From NCBI GenBank assembly GCA_015680685.1, contig MNCI01023742.1:1033048-1097047 (forward strand): DNA of 64,000 nucleotides. The letters are read 5' to 3'. Position numbers and translations under genes: made by a program. The notes under the pieces were generated by a model, which saw only the letters and a program-made list of their open reading frames with translations, was not told where the DNA came from and made no database searches. Of the stretch, positions 10,389 through 21,924 are shown piece by piece. This DNA comes from Gnetum montanum (Eukaryota > Streptophyta > Gnetopsida > Gnetales > Gnetaceae). The number at the start of each line of letters is the position of its first letter. Positions within the stretch are counted from its first letter, which is position 1.

Positions 10389-11227
10389 TGATGAATCATG
10401 GTTTGCCAGGCCCTAATATCAGATCCTCGATATCGAGTACATGATACGATATCGGATACATGATATCATGATTCTTGTGTAAGCCTATAAATACACATTT
10501 GGGTGCACAGGAGAAGGGAGTCAGTCAGTATTAGAGTAGGATCTTTTTGTTAGTTTTCAATCCATTTCAATTCTTTCCCTAGTGCATGCCTGCAATGTGA
10601 TGATTGTATTGTACGAAACCTTTATTCAAGTGTGATGTACTTGGACATGCACATGATTAGCAATAAAGATCGAGATTACTCCATTATTGCAACATTTACT
10701 TAGTTTTAATTGTTTAATTTTTATTGTTATTTATCATTTTCTTAATTAATATTTCTTTACCATCATTTACTATTCTTATTGTTAAATGCAAAATGAGTAC
10801 AACTTAATCATGAACATTGAAGTGTAACTACTTGGTAACCCAGTAGCGTATTTAGGAGTGCTTAAGTAATGTGCACTTGGTAGTTCCAGAAGTAGTACAT
10901 GAGATTCAAGATGCGTACGGATGATTAAGGATGGATGCTCATCGCACTTAGGCTAGCTAGACTTCATTTCCTATTGCTTCTTAGTCTATCAATATTATTT
11001 TCCATTGTCTCTAGAAATAGCCTAGTGATAGAAATCATATCATACACCTGACTTTGGACTAAACCATACATGATAAGTGAATACTAGTCTAGGTGAGAAG
11101 ACAACGAACTATGATTAATGTGTAACTATCTAAATACCACAACTAGTCTATCTGTGGAGTTTGACCAGATCGTGTGTACAAGCTCGTATTCATATAGTTG
11201 AGTGTAGGGGTACCCCACCACTCTTTA
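10389..11227 (+). repeat. 3' LTR of element A
   Basis: Starts TGATGAATCATGG. U3 includes CCTCGATATCGAG and CATGATATCATG palindromes before a CTATAAATACA box near 10486. The end CTCTTTA replaces CTCATCA of the partner LTR, and the following GGCAT target-site duplication fixes the boundary. Confidence 0.9.
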
Positions 11228-11232
11228 GGCAT

Positions 11233-12461
11233 AATGATTTGAAATTAATCTAGAATGGTTCTTTGCTGTTGGAAACTTTCTCCAAAATGCATCAACCTTT
11301 ACCTTCCAAATCAATCAACGTACCCCTTTAATAGTAGGAAAATCATAAACCAATCCACAATGATTCATGGGTCATTCCATGTAACCCATCCATATACATT
11401 CTATGACCATCTTGCCCATGCTTTTGTGTGTCCTTAGGTCCCACCCTTGGCAAGGGTGGAACCTAGAAACACATGTTTAAATAATATAAAAAATATTTTA
11501 GGTGTGAACCAACTTGCATAGAAAAATGGTATGCAATTGCAATAATAAGTTTAAGGTTAAGTGTTTGATTCCTTAATTTTACAAATTTTATATCTATTAT
11601 CACATATACTTAGAATTTTTTTAAGTTGGAGCACTTCATATGGGTATGTATGTATGCCACACATACCCTCATCTACCATGCATCTACCACATAACAGATG
11701 TGGATTGCTTTATGGTTTGCCTACCTTAATGGGCATGTTAGGCATATTTGGTTACATAAATGTGTCCATACTTTTTTATAAAAAATTATGGCTTTTGGAT
11801 ATATGAATTATCTTAAAAGAAATGTTACATACACATAGTATTATTGAAGAGGGTCATCACTTCATTGTTTATGTAAAAAAAATTTGTTTGGTTTTGGTAG
11901 ATGCATTCTCATTTAGTACTATTAAAAAGGGTTATTATTTGGAGGCTTAATGTTAATCTCAACCAAACAATTTTTTGAAGATCCATCAATGGGTAAAAGC
12001 CTAACCTCTTAAAAAGAGTTATCATCTAAAGTGTAATCTCTTTCCAAGTGATTACACCTGGCTCAAATATACATCTTATAACTTGAGAAACAAACATTGT
12101 ATCATCACTCTAAATAATAGCTAATACACTTAGTAATTTTTCCTTATATATATATATATATTCAAATTTAACTATGAATCTTCAATTTACAATCTACCAT
12201 TTCCCCAATACCAAAGAGATTTAATCAAACAGGGCCTAAATATTCTTAGCAATAAAATAGCCTTCAAATTTGTGAAAATATGGAAATTGAGTTAATCATT
12301 TATGTATAGTCCAAACACTATAGGAATGTACTTTAATATAGTGTTAAATATTAGTAGAGGTTGATGGCCCATTGGTTTTTGACATTATCTTGTAGAAGCT
12401 TCAAGCTCACTAAACCTTGTGTAGCAACAACACAAGTAAAAACCAAAATGTTACATGACAC
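11233..12461. other. AT-rich region without a recognised gene
   Basis: Continuation of the sequence interrupted by element A. It contains only short frames of low complexity and an alternating TA run around 12147-12166. No LTR edge, LINE or domain was recognised. Confidence 0.5.
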
Positions 12462-12786
12462 AATTAGTTTCTTGGTTATAGAAGCCTCCTACTCCTCTGC
12501 GTCACAAAAAATTTGGTATCCAAGGAAGGACTTACTTCTAGATGATCTTAGACCTTCCATTAACTGATCTTCCATAACTGTTAGTATATTATGAATGCAA
12601 AACAAAATCAAATGTTTCCCATAATCAGTTTCCTGGTTACAGAAGCCTCCCACTCCTCTGCATCACAAAAACTTTGCTATTCAAGGAAATACTTACTCAT
12701 GGATGATCTTAGACATTTCATCAATTGATATTCCATGACTATTAGTATATTTTAAATGCAAAATGAAAAACAAATGTTTCCCACAA
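12462..12786. repeat. 161-bp tandem duplication (two copies)
   Basis: Unit 1 (12462-12622) and unit 2 (12623-12786) both run AGTTTC(T/C)TGGTTA, then GAAGCCTCC(T/C)ACTCCTCTG, then GATGATCTTAGAC, and end in an ATTAGTATAT...AATGCAAAA block. They differ mostly by transitions. The duplication sits between the element-A flank and the 3' remains of element D. No coding function was seen. Confidence 0.85.
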
Positions 12787-12939
12787 TTTAAGCTAAAGGA
12801 AAAGTCTTGATCATTTGGTTCAGATATACCTTGAATGCTCAAGCTGCTAAAGTTATTCTACATCATTTTCATGGCTTTCTATAAATTTTGTGTGTTTTAA
12901 TATAGTGCTCTTTTTTGGCCTTGACAGTATGCAGGTGAT

Positions 12940-14806
12940 GATTATCCTTAGTTAGATTTGCATTCTCCTAACAAACCTCCAACAAGTCCTTTTGAATGTT
13001 GTAGACGATGGCATCAACTAAGGACTAGTTAAAGATTACTAACTCCTTTATGTACTCAGCCTATTGAAGCTTGGATTGAAGCTGCTGAAAAGCTTCATCC
13101 TTGGCTACTGCTTGGCCAAGTAATGTTGGCTCAATAAGGCGAGATCTATGTTCTGCAACTTCTTTAGCCAAGCACTTATTCTCAACTCTGGCTATTTTAA
13201 GTTGAGTCTTAATAATGATGCACTTTTTCCATGCCTTCAATACCATTGACTAGGTAGTAGTGATGTCATCCAAAAGGTTGAAGGCCTCTAGAATTAGTTT
13301 TCAAGTTTTCACCTGTCATTCCATAAACTCCTCATGTTGGGCTATGCTAAATCTTCCATTGATCATTCTTGTGGATGTTTGCACATCTCTGAGTGTAGCA
13401 CTATCTAGCACAGATGTTGTAGAAACATTTAGAACCTCATCCACTCTATTTGTCATCACCTCAATTGTTGTTTCCTTCTCCTCGTGCTACATCACCAAGA
13501 TAGTTGTTTCATCTCGCTCATCCAAGTGCACCAAGAAGATTGCAACATTTCCAGAGATTTCTAGGAACAACTATTATCCTGAAATGGACATAGTCAGCTA
13601 TTAGGCATAAGGATTTGAGCATGTGGGGGCCTACATTCATTGGGCGGAGAAAGTTGATGTCATGTCCTCCAACTAGCTTATTGTACAAGTTACCTTGTTT
13701 TGATGGCTCAAGGCTAGTCGATAGATAGATAGGTCACGACTTGGACTTGCTTACTACCATTGTAAGAGTTGTTCTCAAAGCTTTTGCACGTGCTCCATAG
13801 CAACAGATGCCTCCTACATTATTTCATGAGTGGGTGGTGGTGGCTACTTCTCCTCTTCCTTGTTCATGGCAAGGACCTTGTCCTTTATCATTTTTTCCCA
13901 AGAGGTAGTAGGAGCATGTCCCAATGAGCTGTTGGTGTAGCAGGCTATCCCTCCCCTTTTGCATTATTTCTGGATAAGGCATGAGAAGGGGAGTGCCTTC
14001 CTACCACATCTATTTTATTTAAATTGTGGTTTTATCTACAGATAGATTAGTTGTAAGAGGTTAATGGAGAATTTCTTGCTAAGAGTGGCTTACACATGGA
14101 TGGAGAAGGTAATCACCTTATTGGGCCTCATTGTTGGATTCAGGTCATAGGCTACTATCTTGAAGTACACACGTTCCACCATAGTGATTGTGCCATACTC
14201 TTTGTGGTCCACACCATAGCACCACTAGACCCACTTCTTTTTGAACTTTGGCTCTGCTTATGTAGAGATCTTTGCTAAATTATTGCTAGTTTTAGGCAAG
14301 TAAAGGACCTTGGAGATGGCCTTCACCAAGTAGGACACACTTATGTCCTTGATCTTCACAGTGGCATCTAGGTGCCTCTTATTCCATAAGAGATAGGTCT
14401 ATTTCATGTGTCACTCCCCATTGGAAATGATGATTGGCCACATGGGAGAGCTTTGAAGTTTTTTTTTGACATCTTCTAGGGCAAAGTTTATGAAGCTACC
14501 AAAGTTCAATTCTTCAAGAACTGAACGTTGGATATCCTTAGGCTAAATTTACCTAAGGAAAACATCAGTTAACGTGACCTCAAGGCTTGGGCTTGGTCCT
14601 AGTGCCTCATCAATAGGATTGCTCTATATCAGCTTGGAAAATCTATTGAATAGAGTCCACTTAGGGCTCCTCTTGAAGAGGTTCCGTTGCATGGGTTATT
14701 GCTACCTGCTCCTAGGGTTCTTCTTTTGGCCTCTTCTAGTCCTAGGGTCCTTGTTCCTTGGTTGAGATGATCCTTCTTCTTGTGGGTGTTTCAGTCTTCA
14801 TGCCAT
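12940..14806 (-). pseudogene. Extra ORF of element D (homologue of the one in element A, decayed)
   Basis: ATG at 14806, in a context (AATTATAGATGGC) like that of the A homologue (GATTACAAATGGC). Through multiple stops the translation shows LEELNFGSFINFALEDVKKK, then MVERVYFKIVAYDLNP, then KALPFSCLIQK, matching in order the element-A protein. The C-terminal part, about 13246-13061, is a Lys/Glu/Gln-rich helix (LKIARVENKCLAKEVAEHR), probably a coiled coil. The position after pol equals the env-like slot of Athila. The end is approximate because the sequence decays into unrelated DNA. Confidence 0.62.
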
Positions 14807-15282
14807 CTATAATTACAACATGATGAAGGATTAGTGTTTGGTATGTAACTTTATAACGTTTGAGTACCTTATCTCTTGGAATTAGTTACAAGCTAAGTTT
14901 TGACCATGGCAGATTTGATTATTTTAATATTATTTTATTATTATTTCATTTTAATATCTACCAGAGTTCATTTTAATATTATTTTATTATTATTTCATTT
15001 TAATTATTTTAATATTTAACTTTCTTAAATTAATGATTTTAATATTATTTTATTAGCTAAACCTTATGGCAGTTAGAAAGAATTCAAAACATTTCTCCAA
15101 AAAACCTATGGTTTGTGGCCTCCATGATGTAAAGCTCACCTGTGATAGTTGTAGGAATGAAAAATGAGATTAATCAGACAAACAATGTGAAAGATATCAT
15201 CTTTGAAAGGTGTTAGGCTCTAAAAAAGTGTGAAAACTCCCATTCCATGTGTGAGAAAATGAAAAAAGCACTAAGTGTGATG

Positions 15283-15370
15283 CTATATTTATAATAATTT
15301 TACCATTTGTTGATGAGAACTTATCAACTTGGTCGACTGCATTAACAAGATCCCATCGACATAGCAAAAA
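15283..15370 (-). promoter_or_regulatory. Internal U3-like promoter in element D
   Basis: On the minus strand a block GTCGATGGGATCTTGTTAAT (near 15361-15342) followed by a TTATAAATATAG box (15294-15283) resembles the element's own LTR U3, where GCGTCAATGGGATCCTATTA precedes a CTATATAAAT box near 38580. It lies about 480 bp upstream of the ATG of the extra ORF, nearly the same distance as in element A (513 bp). Promoter function is inferred. Confidence 0.42.
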
Positions 15371-16830
15371 GATAGAATTTTCAACTTTGAAAATTAAGGG
15401 GAAAATAAAGAGATTTCACACAAAATTAAAGTTCAAATGAAGTCCAAGAAGCCAAGAACACAATGAAATGCATGAAGAGGGATAGATAATGCTCAAAAAA
15501 TAGAGATTTGATTGGGAGAATGATTAAGATATGCCCTAAAGGAGCACACAACTAGACATAATTGACATGAAGCACAAAATACTTGAATGCACAAATGCCT
15601 AAGGGATAATGAACTTAACTAACCGAACTAAGGGGTATGCTAATGAGTCCTTCCCATAGCAAAATCATGCCCTTAATTCTCTTGCATGCCCTAAAACCAA
15701 AGAGTTTATGGACCCCATGAATGACTAATGGTTATGGTAAGTTAATGACTAAATCATCAAAGAGACTATCTAAGAACTTTGATGCATTAAACTAAGATGT
15801 CGAACAAAACATGATAAGAGGTAGTGAGGTGAGATATGGAAAGCAGAGATGGATGAGGTGGGAAGTGGAATGGAGTCTTGTATTGTGGTCACATGAAGTT
15901 GCTTGTGGATTTTGTGATTAATATGACCTGATAATATTGATCCTTATTCTAGATTAAAACCAACCACTTTCAGTGACTTTGCATTTACACTCCAAGACCA
16001 ATCCACCCCCTCAAGGCACAAGAATATCTCCACAGATTGATCACCATTGCTACAAGAGAAGAAAAGAGAAGCAAGACATCAAATAAGCCTTAGTGAGAGG
16101 AGACCTTCAGGCATAGTTAACATGTCTTTCTAGTTCCATAACCAATGCTTGTAGCCTGTTATTTCATCTAAGGTATGTGCTTTGAATTCCCATTGTTGTG
16201 TTTTGTTTTTTTTTTTTTTTTGGATTTTTGGATTTTTTTGGATAAAAACCACATCATGTAAAAAATTTTAACTTGTTGTTATTGGTCGATAATGGAATGG
16301 TGAGAAATCCATGAAAACACTCATGCACCCAAGGGGATAGGCAAGTACAAAGAGCATCAAATCCCCTTGAAGTCACACCCTTTTCTATCCATTTAATCCT
16401 TCACAAGTTTGGAAACTACCAAGATCACAAGTTCTTTAAAAGTTTCATTTAAGAAGGAACCACATATTTTTAAAACAAGGGAACACCATAGAGTTTTGTG
16501 GATTGGTGACTGACATGGACTCACTACCTGAAACCATGTCTTAGTTATCAAGACCAAAATTTAAAGATAGAATCCAGGCATTAGCAATCAAACAACATTA
16601 TAGTACAAATCACCATCAATCAACAACTATAGTTGCACTTAGTCCTGGCGACAACAAAGAAAAACAAAACCAAACAAAACATTAGAAAAGCATTAGAAAA
16701 CCTCAAACTAAATAAAGTAAAATATAGAAGAAATTTTAAAATATTTTAAAAAGAGAAAAGTATACTAAAGATGGTGTAAAACATAAAAGTGAAAAATTGA
16801 GAAGCCACTTTGATTAATTAGCATGGATGG
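15371..16830 (-). other. Untranslated spacer of element D between pol and the extra ORF
   Basis: No ORF of interest. It carries the same landmarks as the corresponding regions of A, B, C and E: CACTTTCAGTGACTTTGCAT near 15967, GGCTACAAGCATTGGTTATG-like strings (here near 16138-16158), a T-rich run at 16205-16222 and AAATCCCCTTGAAGTCACACC near 16360. Confidence 0.6.
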
Positions 16831-19718
16831 CTATCTCCCCCATGACTAAGTTGGAATAAGGAGATCTAAAAAATTGAGCATGCATGTCCATCTGTTGAGG
16901 TGTTCTAGTCACTGGCTCTTTTGTGCTCATGGAAAGCTTTTATTTGTTACATGTTGACTAGCAGTTTCTTTTTTGGACTTTTAGGTTTGTAGATTAACAT
17001 GTCCCTAGAACAAAAGGTTTTGTAAATAATATAAGGGCCTTCCCACAATGTTTGGAACTTGGTTCTTTGTAGTATGTGTGTGAGATTCTAGTAGAGGATC
17101 CTATTTCCAAGTTGAAATTTTACTTTTCTTATTCTAAGGTCATAACATTTCTTGTTAAATGCCTTGTGCAACTTGTTAGATGACAAGGCTACCAATCGGT
17201 TCTTGTCTGCAAGTTGAGATTCATCAATCTTTCTTTCTATGCTAGACCTAGGTCAAGGTCAAGGTCACATGTTGTTGATAGTGCATAGAGCTTTGCTTGA
17301 ATTGGAAGAGTTGGTAACTTTCCATACACAAGCTCTTAGGGAGAGTAGCCAATAAGAAGTTTCAAATTGGAGCAGTAGGCCCAAAGGGCATCTTTAAGTT
17401 TCATGCTTCAATCCCTCCTATATTTACTAATGGTTTGGGTTAGTATTTTTGTGAACTTCCTATTTGTAACCTCAACTTGATAGTTGGCTTGGGGGTGGTA
17501 GGATGTTGTTAATTTATGTTCAATCCCCAAGCGTTGGATGAGCTTCCAAAAGGTAGTGCCTGTGAAATGAGTACCATTATCAAAAATAAGTGCATGTGGC
17601 ATTCCAAACTTTTTTACAACATATTGTTGTACAAACCAAGTAGTCGTGGAAGATGTGCAGTTGGTGATGGTTGCAGCTTCCACCCATTTCCTACAATGGT
17701 TAATAGTGACTATGATGTACACCTTTCCATTCAACATGGATGTGATGGGATCCATAAAGTTAATGCCCAAAATATTAAAGTTCTCCAGTGGTTGGATCCA
17801 CTATTGAGGTCCCTCGATACAAAAGATCATTCCATCATTATGTTGGCAGCATTCATCGGAGCAGACAAAGTGATGAGTATCCTTGAAAAGTGTTGGTCAA
17901 TAATACCCTACCATGAGGATCTTAGTGATCCTACATCTCCTAGCATAGTGGCCCCCACAAGGGCCCACATGAGCATCTTGAAGCATGTGTAGTTAATCAA
18001 CATCAAGTACACAAGCCATCAATGCTCACCTTGTAAAGGTGTCCATTGATTTCCATGAAGTGTTTCACTTGGTAAAGAAACTATTGTTTCTTCTTATGGT
18101 CCCAATCTTATTGCATCTCTTGAGTGAGAAGATAGGTGAGAATGTGATTGTACCAATTGGGTTAACTGGATATTTTTTCAATTATAGCCTCAACAAAGAG
18201 GAGTTCATTAGGAAATTGATCTGACAATAGGTTCTCCTCCTCTTTATTGTCCCATTGTAATTGAGATAAGTGGTTAAAAACCATGTTTTTGGTTTCCTTG
18301 CAATGTATCATTGTAAGATCAAATTCCTACAAGATCACCAACCATCGTATGACATGGGGGATCACCATCAGTTTATTCATTACGAATCGAATTGCACTAT
18401 GGTTTATGTGCATGAACACCTTGAACCCAAGCACATAGTACCTAAATTTCTCTAAGGTGAACACCACTGCCATCAATTATTTTACTAATTATGATGTAAT
18501 TCAGCTGTGTACCCACGATGCTTTTGCTCGCATAGTGGATGTAGTAAGGATGTTATTGATCATCCAACTACATGAGTACAACTCCCAAGGCATAATTGGA
18601 ATCATTCGTCATGATGATGATGTGAAAGGACCTGAACTAATTAGGTGCTCGTAGAATTAGAGTTTCCACAAGCTTCACTTTAAGCTTTTGGAATGCACAT
18701 TCGCATTCCTTGGTCTAGACAAACAAAGCATCCTTCTCTATCAACTCCACCAATAATTGGCAATCTTAGAGAAATTCTCAATGAATCACCAGTAGTAGCT
18801 ACTGTATCCAAGGAATGACCTCACATCTTTAATAGTTTCTAGCTATTTGGTAATTCCTTGGATAACCCTTATTGTTTTAGGATCCACCTTGATCCTTTTT
18901 TCTAAAATTTTGTGCCATAACACAATGCCTTTCTAGATCATCAGGTGGCTTTTCTACTAGTTGAGTCTTAGGTTTGTTTCCACACACCTGTTCAGCACTT
19001 ACTCAAGATGGTCTAAGGCTTGCTCAAATGTAGCCCCATAGGTGGGAAAGTCATACATGAAGACTTCCACCTCGCTACTAATATGCTATTAGAAGATGGT
19101 TAGGACAAGATGTTGGAATGCAATAGGGGCATTGTATAGGCCAAATGACATAATCTATATGCGAAAGTCCCCTAGGGATTCGTGAATGTTATTTTGTCCT
19201 CATCTTTTGGTGCAATCTAAATTTGGTTATAGCCACTATAACCATCCACAAAGATGTAGTAGCAATGCCTAGAAATGGTGTCCAACACCAGGTCCACAAA
19301 TGATAATAGAAAATGATGTATGTTGTCATGTTCAATAGCCTGAAATCAATGTAGACTCTCCTTTTGCCACTTTTCTTTGGCACTATCACAAGTGGGATAA
19401 TCCACTCGCTATCTACAATGGGATAGATAAACCCCACTTTGAGGAGTTGTTTAATCTCCTTTTTCACGATTTGTTTCAATTTGGGAATTAACCACAACTG
19501 CAACTACCTCTTTGGCTTGATGGAGGCACCTATGTAGATGCGATGCTAGCATAGCCTTGGATTAATTTCATTTATCTAATGATATAACTAAGCAAAGGCT
19601 ATTGGTCATTTGTTGACCACCTCGAACAAATTATTTTTCTATGCAAGAGGAAGGTTGGCATTGATGATAACTGGCTTACCACTTTTTAGAAAAACATATT
19701 CCATTTTGATTAGTAAAG
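16830..19718 (-). pseudogene. pol: Decayed pol of element D (RT, RNase H, integrase)
   Basis: Read from 19718 downwards. The pre-RT segment MEYVFLKSGKPVIINANLPL is followed by an RT start (KLKQIVKKEIKQLLKVGFIY, about 19480) with PKKSGKRRVYIDFRLLN, an RT catalytic region with the YxDD-type box altered near 19050, decayed RNase H around 18900-18650, a zinc-finger region near 18000, and an integrase core at 17770-17408. The core shows FMDP, then IFDNGTHFT with its catalytic Asp, then YHPQAN and QVEVTNR with its catalytic Glu. The wording of the integrase motifs resembles Athila rather than chromovirus elements. Many stops and frame breaks make it inactive. Confidence 0.8.
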
Positions 19719-20613
19719 TGATGAGCGGTGAGGTACCCCTACGCCCAACCATATGAATCACTAAGGCGTTACACATGATTTGGTTGAATTCTATGGACCT
19801 ATAGTTATCTAATTTACTAGTTCTTCTAAGAAGTGAAATGGACATTGAGAATGTTCATTGTCTTCCCAATTACACTTGTGAGGTTCAAGGGTATGGTTTA
19901 AGTGTAATTGAGGTATATGATTTTTCTTATTTTATATTTTATGAGTTTGATCACCTACAACAAGAATGAAAGGTAAAGTAATTTAAAATCTAATTCATTT
20001 AGTACCTATCTAGCCTAACACAAGTAACCATTCCACTTTCTTGAACACATCTTGAACATGTATAGCACTACTAAGCTACCAAACATTAAGTGTTGCTAGG
20101 TTACCAGGTACTATGTAAATGCTCAAAGTGGTCGTGTTCATGTTCATTAACTACTGAAAATAAATTTCTTAATTCAAATGCATTAAAATAAAGGTCATGA
20201 AAGTAAAATTTAATAAAAAAATATTAAGCTATTCTCAATGCTATAAGGATTGTCATAAAAGTTCATTTTATTCCTGTTACATTGTTGTGCTTAGGTACAT
20301 CAATGCTCAAATAAAGAATCGTACATACTTAGACTCCTTCTGTGGGCACTCAGAAAATGTTCTAACTCTAAGGAAGAGAAATGATAAGAGCTTCGCTACT
20401 CTAACTAAGAAAGAACAAAAATTGACTAAAAACTTAACTTTAAAATGGGAGCCTAAGAATGGTATTTATAGACCCAGGGTAGTTGCTTCAACATCACTTC
20501 TTATGCAACATTGCATCAAGACCCCAAAATCATATACATGATGTTGGGGCTCTAATGTTGTGGCTTTGATGTCACATACCCGAAGTTAGGTCCAACATAA
20601 ATGCAGTTCATCA
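19719..20613 (-). repeat. 3' LTR of element E
   Basis: On the minus strand it runs TGATGAACTGCATTTATG ... CTCATCA, with a TATAAATACC box near 20470. It matches the LTR at 33499-34352 in most positions, with transitions and small indels. Immediately upstream (minus strand) is the conserved pre-LTR block CGAGGATGAG...TGAGGGGGTA. Confidence 0.88.
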
Positions 20614-20997
20614 TACCCCCTCAACCAAATAAAAACTCATCCTCGACTGTAGAAGAGGAGGAACATGTTCTTTACAACATAACATATTGGGTAGGTATGG
20701 GATTATTGACTCTCACACAAACTGACTTAGATGAAACATACATATAGACGTTGAGTGCCCAAGCATATGGAATTACAATTTTTACAAAATTGGATGTTCA
20801 TGAGAAGAGGACTAAACACCCTGGAGAATATTGACATCCAACACCTATTGGCAATAGAAGAATGAGAGAGAGAAAGAGAAGAGATCTAACAATCATGAAT
20901 GATCCTCATTGTGTGATCCTGCTGCATCATCCTTGGTGAATATAGTCTTTCTTTCATTCCATGCTTCCCACTACAATTATAACAAAATCATGAATTA
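20614..20997 (-). other. 3' untranslated end of element E with polypurine tract and extra-ORF remnant
   Basis: The segment ends at the 3' LTR with GAGGATGAGTTTTTATTTGG and GAGGGGGTA (about 20645-20614, minus), preceded by the shared GTCAATAATCCCATACCT block. At about 20964 a start-like GAAGCATGGAATG, after ACAATTATAAC on the other strand, matches the place where D begins its extra ORF, but only a short remnant remains. Element B is inserted about 35 bp further upstream. Confidence 0.6.
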
Positions 20998-21002
20998 GTA
21001 TG

Positions 21003-21783
21003 TGATGGGATGCGATATTGTGTACGCAATATCGCAGCCCGCCGCCAGTTCTATAAATAAGAGGTGGCTCTCCCTTGTTTCGGCATCTAGATTTAGACCT
21101 TAGCTAAACTCTTGCCATTTTTCCATTCCAGAGATAGAATAATTTCCATGTGCCCGCATTAGGAGTCTCAAAGTGAATGGATCTCTATTCGAGCGAATTG
21201 TACCTGAGCACACATTTGCATGCGGCAATAAAGATGAAATTTCTGATAAACCTTGTAGCATGTGGACTAAGCTAAATAGGATTTAATTACTATTGAATGT
21301 TTAATTTCTTTCCTAGTTAATCTCTTCTCACCCTTAAACTCATGTTAAATGCAGAATGAGTACGATTTAATCACGAGCATTTAAGTGTGACTACTTGGTA
21401 ACCCAGTAGTGTACCTAGGATTTGCGTTTGGTGATCCCAATGGCAGTCGTGCACGAAGTTCAAGATGTGTATAGATGATTAAGGACGAATGCTCATCACA
21501 CTTAGGCTAGATTAGATTCTCTTACCCTTTCCTCCTAGCTTAGTAATATTACCTTCCATTGCCCTCAGGAGTAGCATTAGATTAGGAACACATCATACAC
21601 CTCACTCTGGACTAAACCATACGTGAAAAAGCTAATACTAGTCTAGGTGGGAAGACAGTGAACTACAACCTAAGGTTAACGATCTAGGTGCCACAACTAG
21701 TCCATCTGCGGAGTTCAACCGGATTGCATGTGAAAACACTCGTATTCATATGGTTGAGTGTAGGGGTACCTTGCCACTCATCA
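21003..21783 (+). repeat. 5' LTR of element B
   Basis: TGATGGGATGCGATATTG ... GCCACTCATCA. The U3 palindrome cluster (GATATTGTGTACGCAATATC) is followed by a CTATAAATAAG box near 21050. The partner LTR has an extra palindromic unit here, about 17 bp longer. A decayed tRNA-Asp-type primer-binding site (TAGGCACCATTGCTAGGGAC) begins at 21784. Confidence 0.92.
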
Positions 21784-21924
21784 TAGGCACCATTGCTAGG
21801 GACAGTGCTAGTTGTCTAGATTAGTTATATCATATAAGGTTGTTGTATAGGAATTAACAATATATCTTTTAAGAAGAATTAATTATAAAAAGTCACATAT
21901 GAATTCACACACAGCTTCACAATC

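Larger units (their letters stand above)
2428..11227 (+). mobile_element. Retroelement A: non-autonomous Athila-like LTR element with gag and an extra 3' ORF, no pol
   Basis: Two direct LTRs (2428-3283 and 10389-11227) enclose a decayed gag and a long decayed ORF in the env-like position. No protease, reverse transcriptase, RNase H or integrase motif was found between them. The element is flanked by a perfect 5-bp target-site duplication GGCAT (2423-2427 and 11228-11232), so both ends are defined to the base. The 3' terminus has decayed to CTCTTTA where the 5' LTR has CTCATCA, and the duplication confirms that this is the true end. It fits the known class of terminal-repeat elements with only GAG (TR-GAG); movement would need polymerase in trans. 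Confidence 0.88.
12940..19718 (-). mobile_element. Retroelement D, 3' portion (RT to extra ORF; 3' LTR not found)
   Basis: This is the downstream part of the element whose 5' portion lies at 34353-38679; element E separates them. The link is direct: translation of D leaves the pre-RT region at 34353 and resumes at 19718 in the same frame once a single 5-bp duplicated target is discounted, and it lines up without a gap with the same region of E. The portion holds RT, RNase H and integrase remnants, an untranslated spacer, a U3-like internal promoter and the extra ORF. No LTR end was found between 11233 and 12940, so D seems 3'-truncated. Confidence 0.75.

Noticed and set aside
17516-17992. A 158-codon plus-strand open frame
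   Set aside because: It is antisense to the element-D integrase, whose DNGTHFT and QVEVTNR motifs establish the minus strand as coding.
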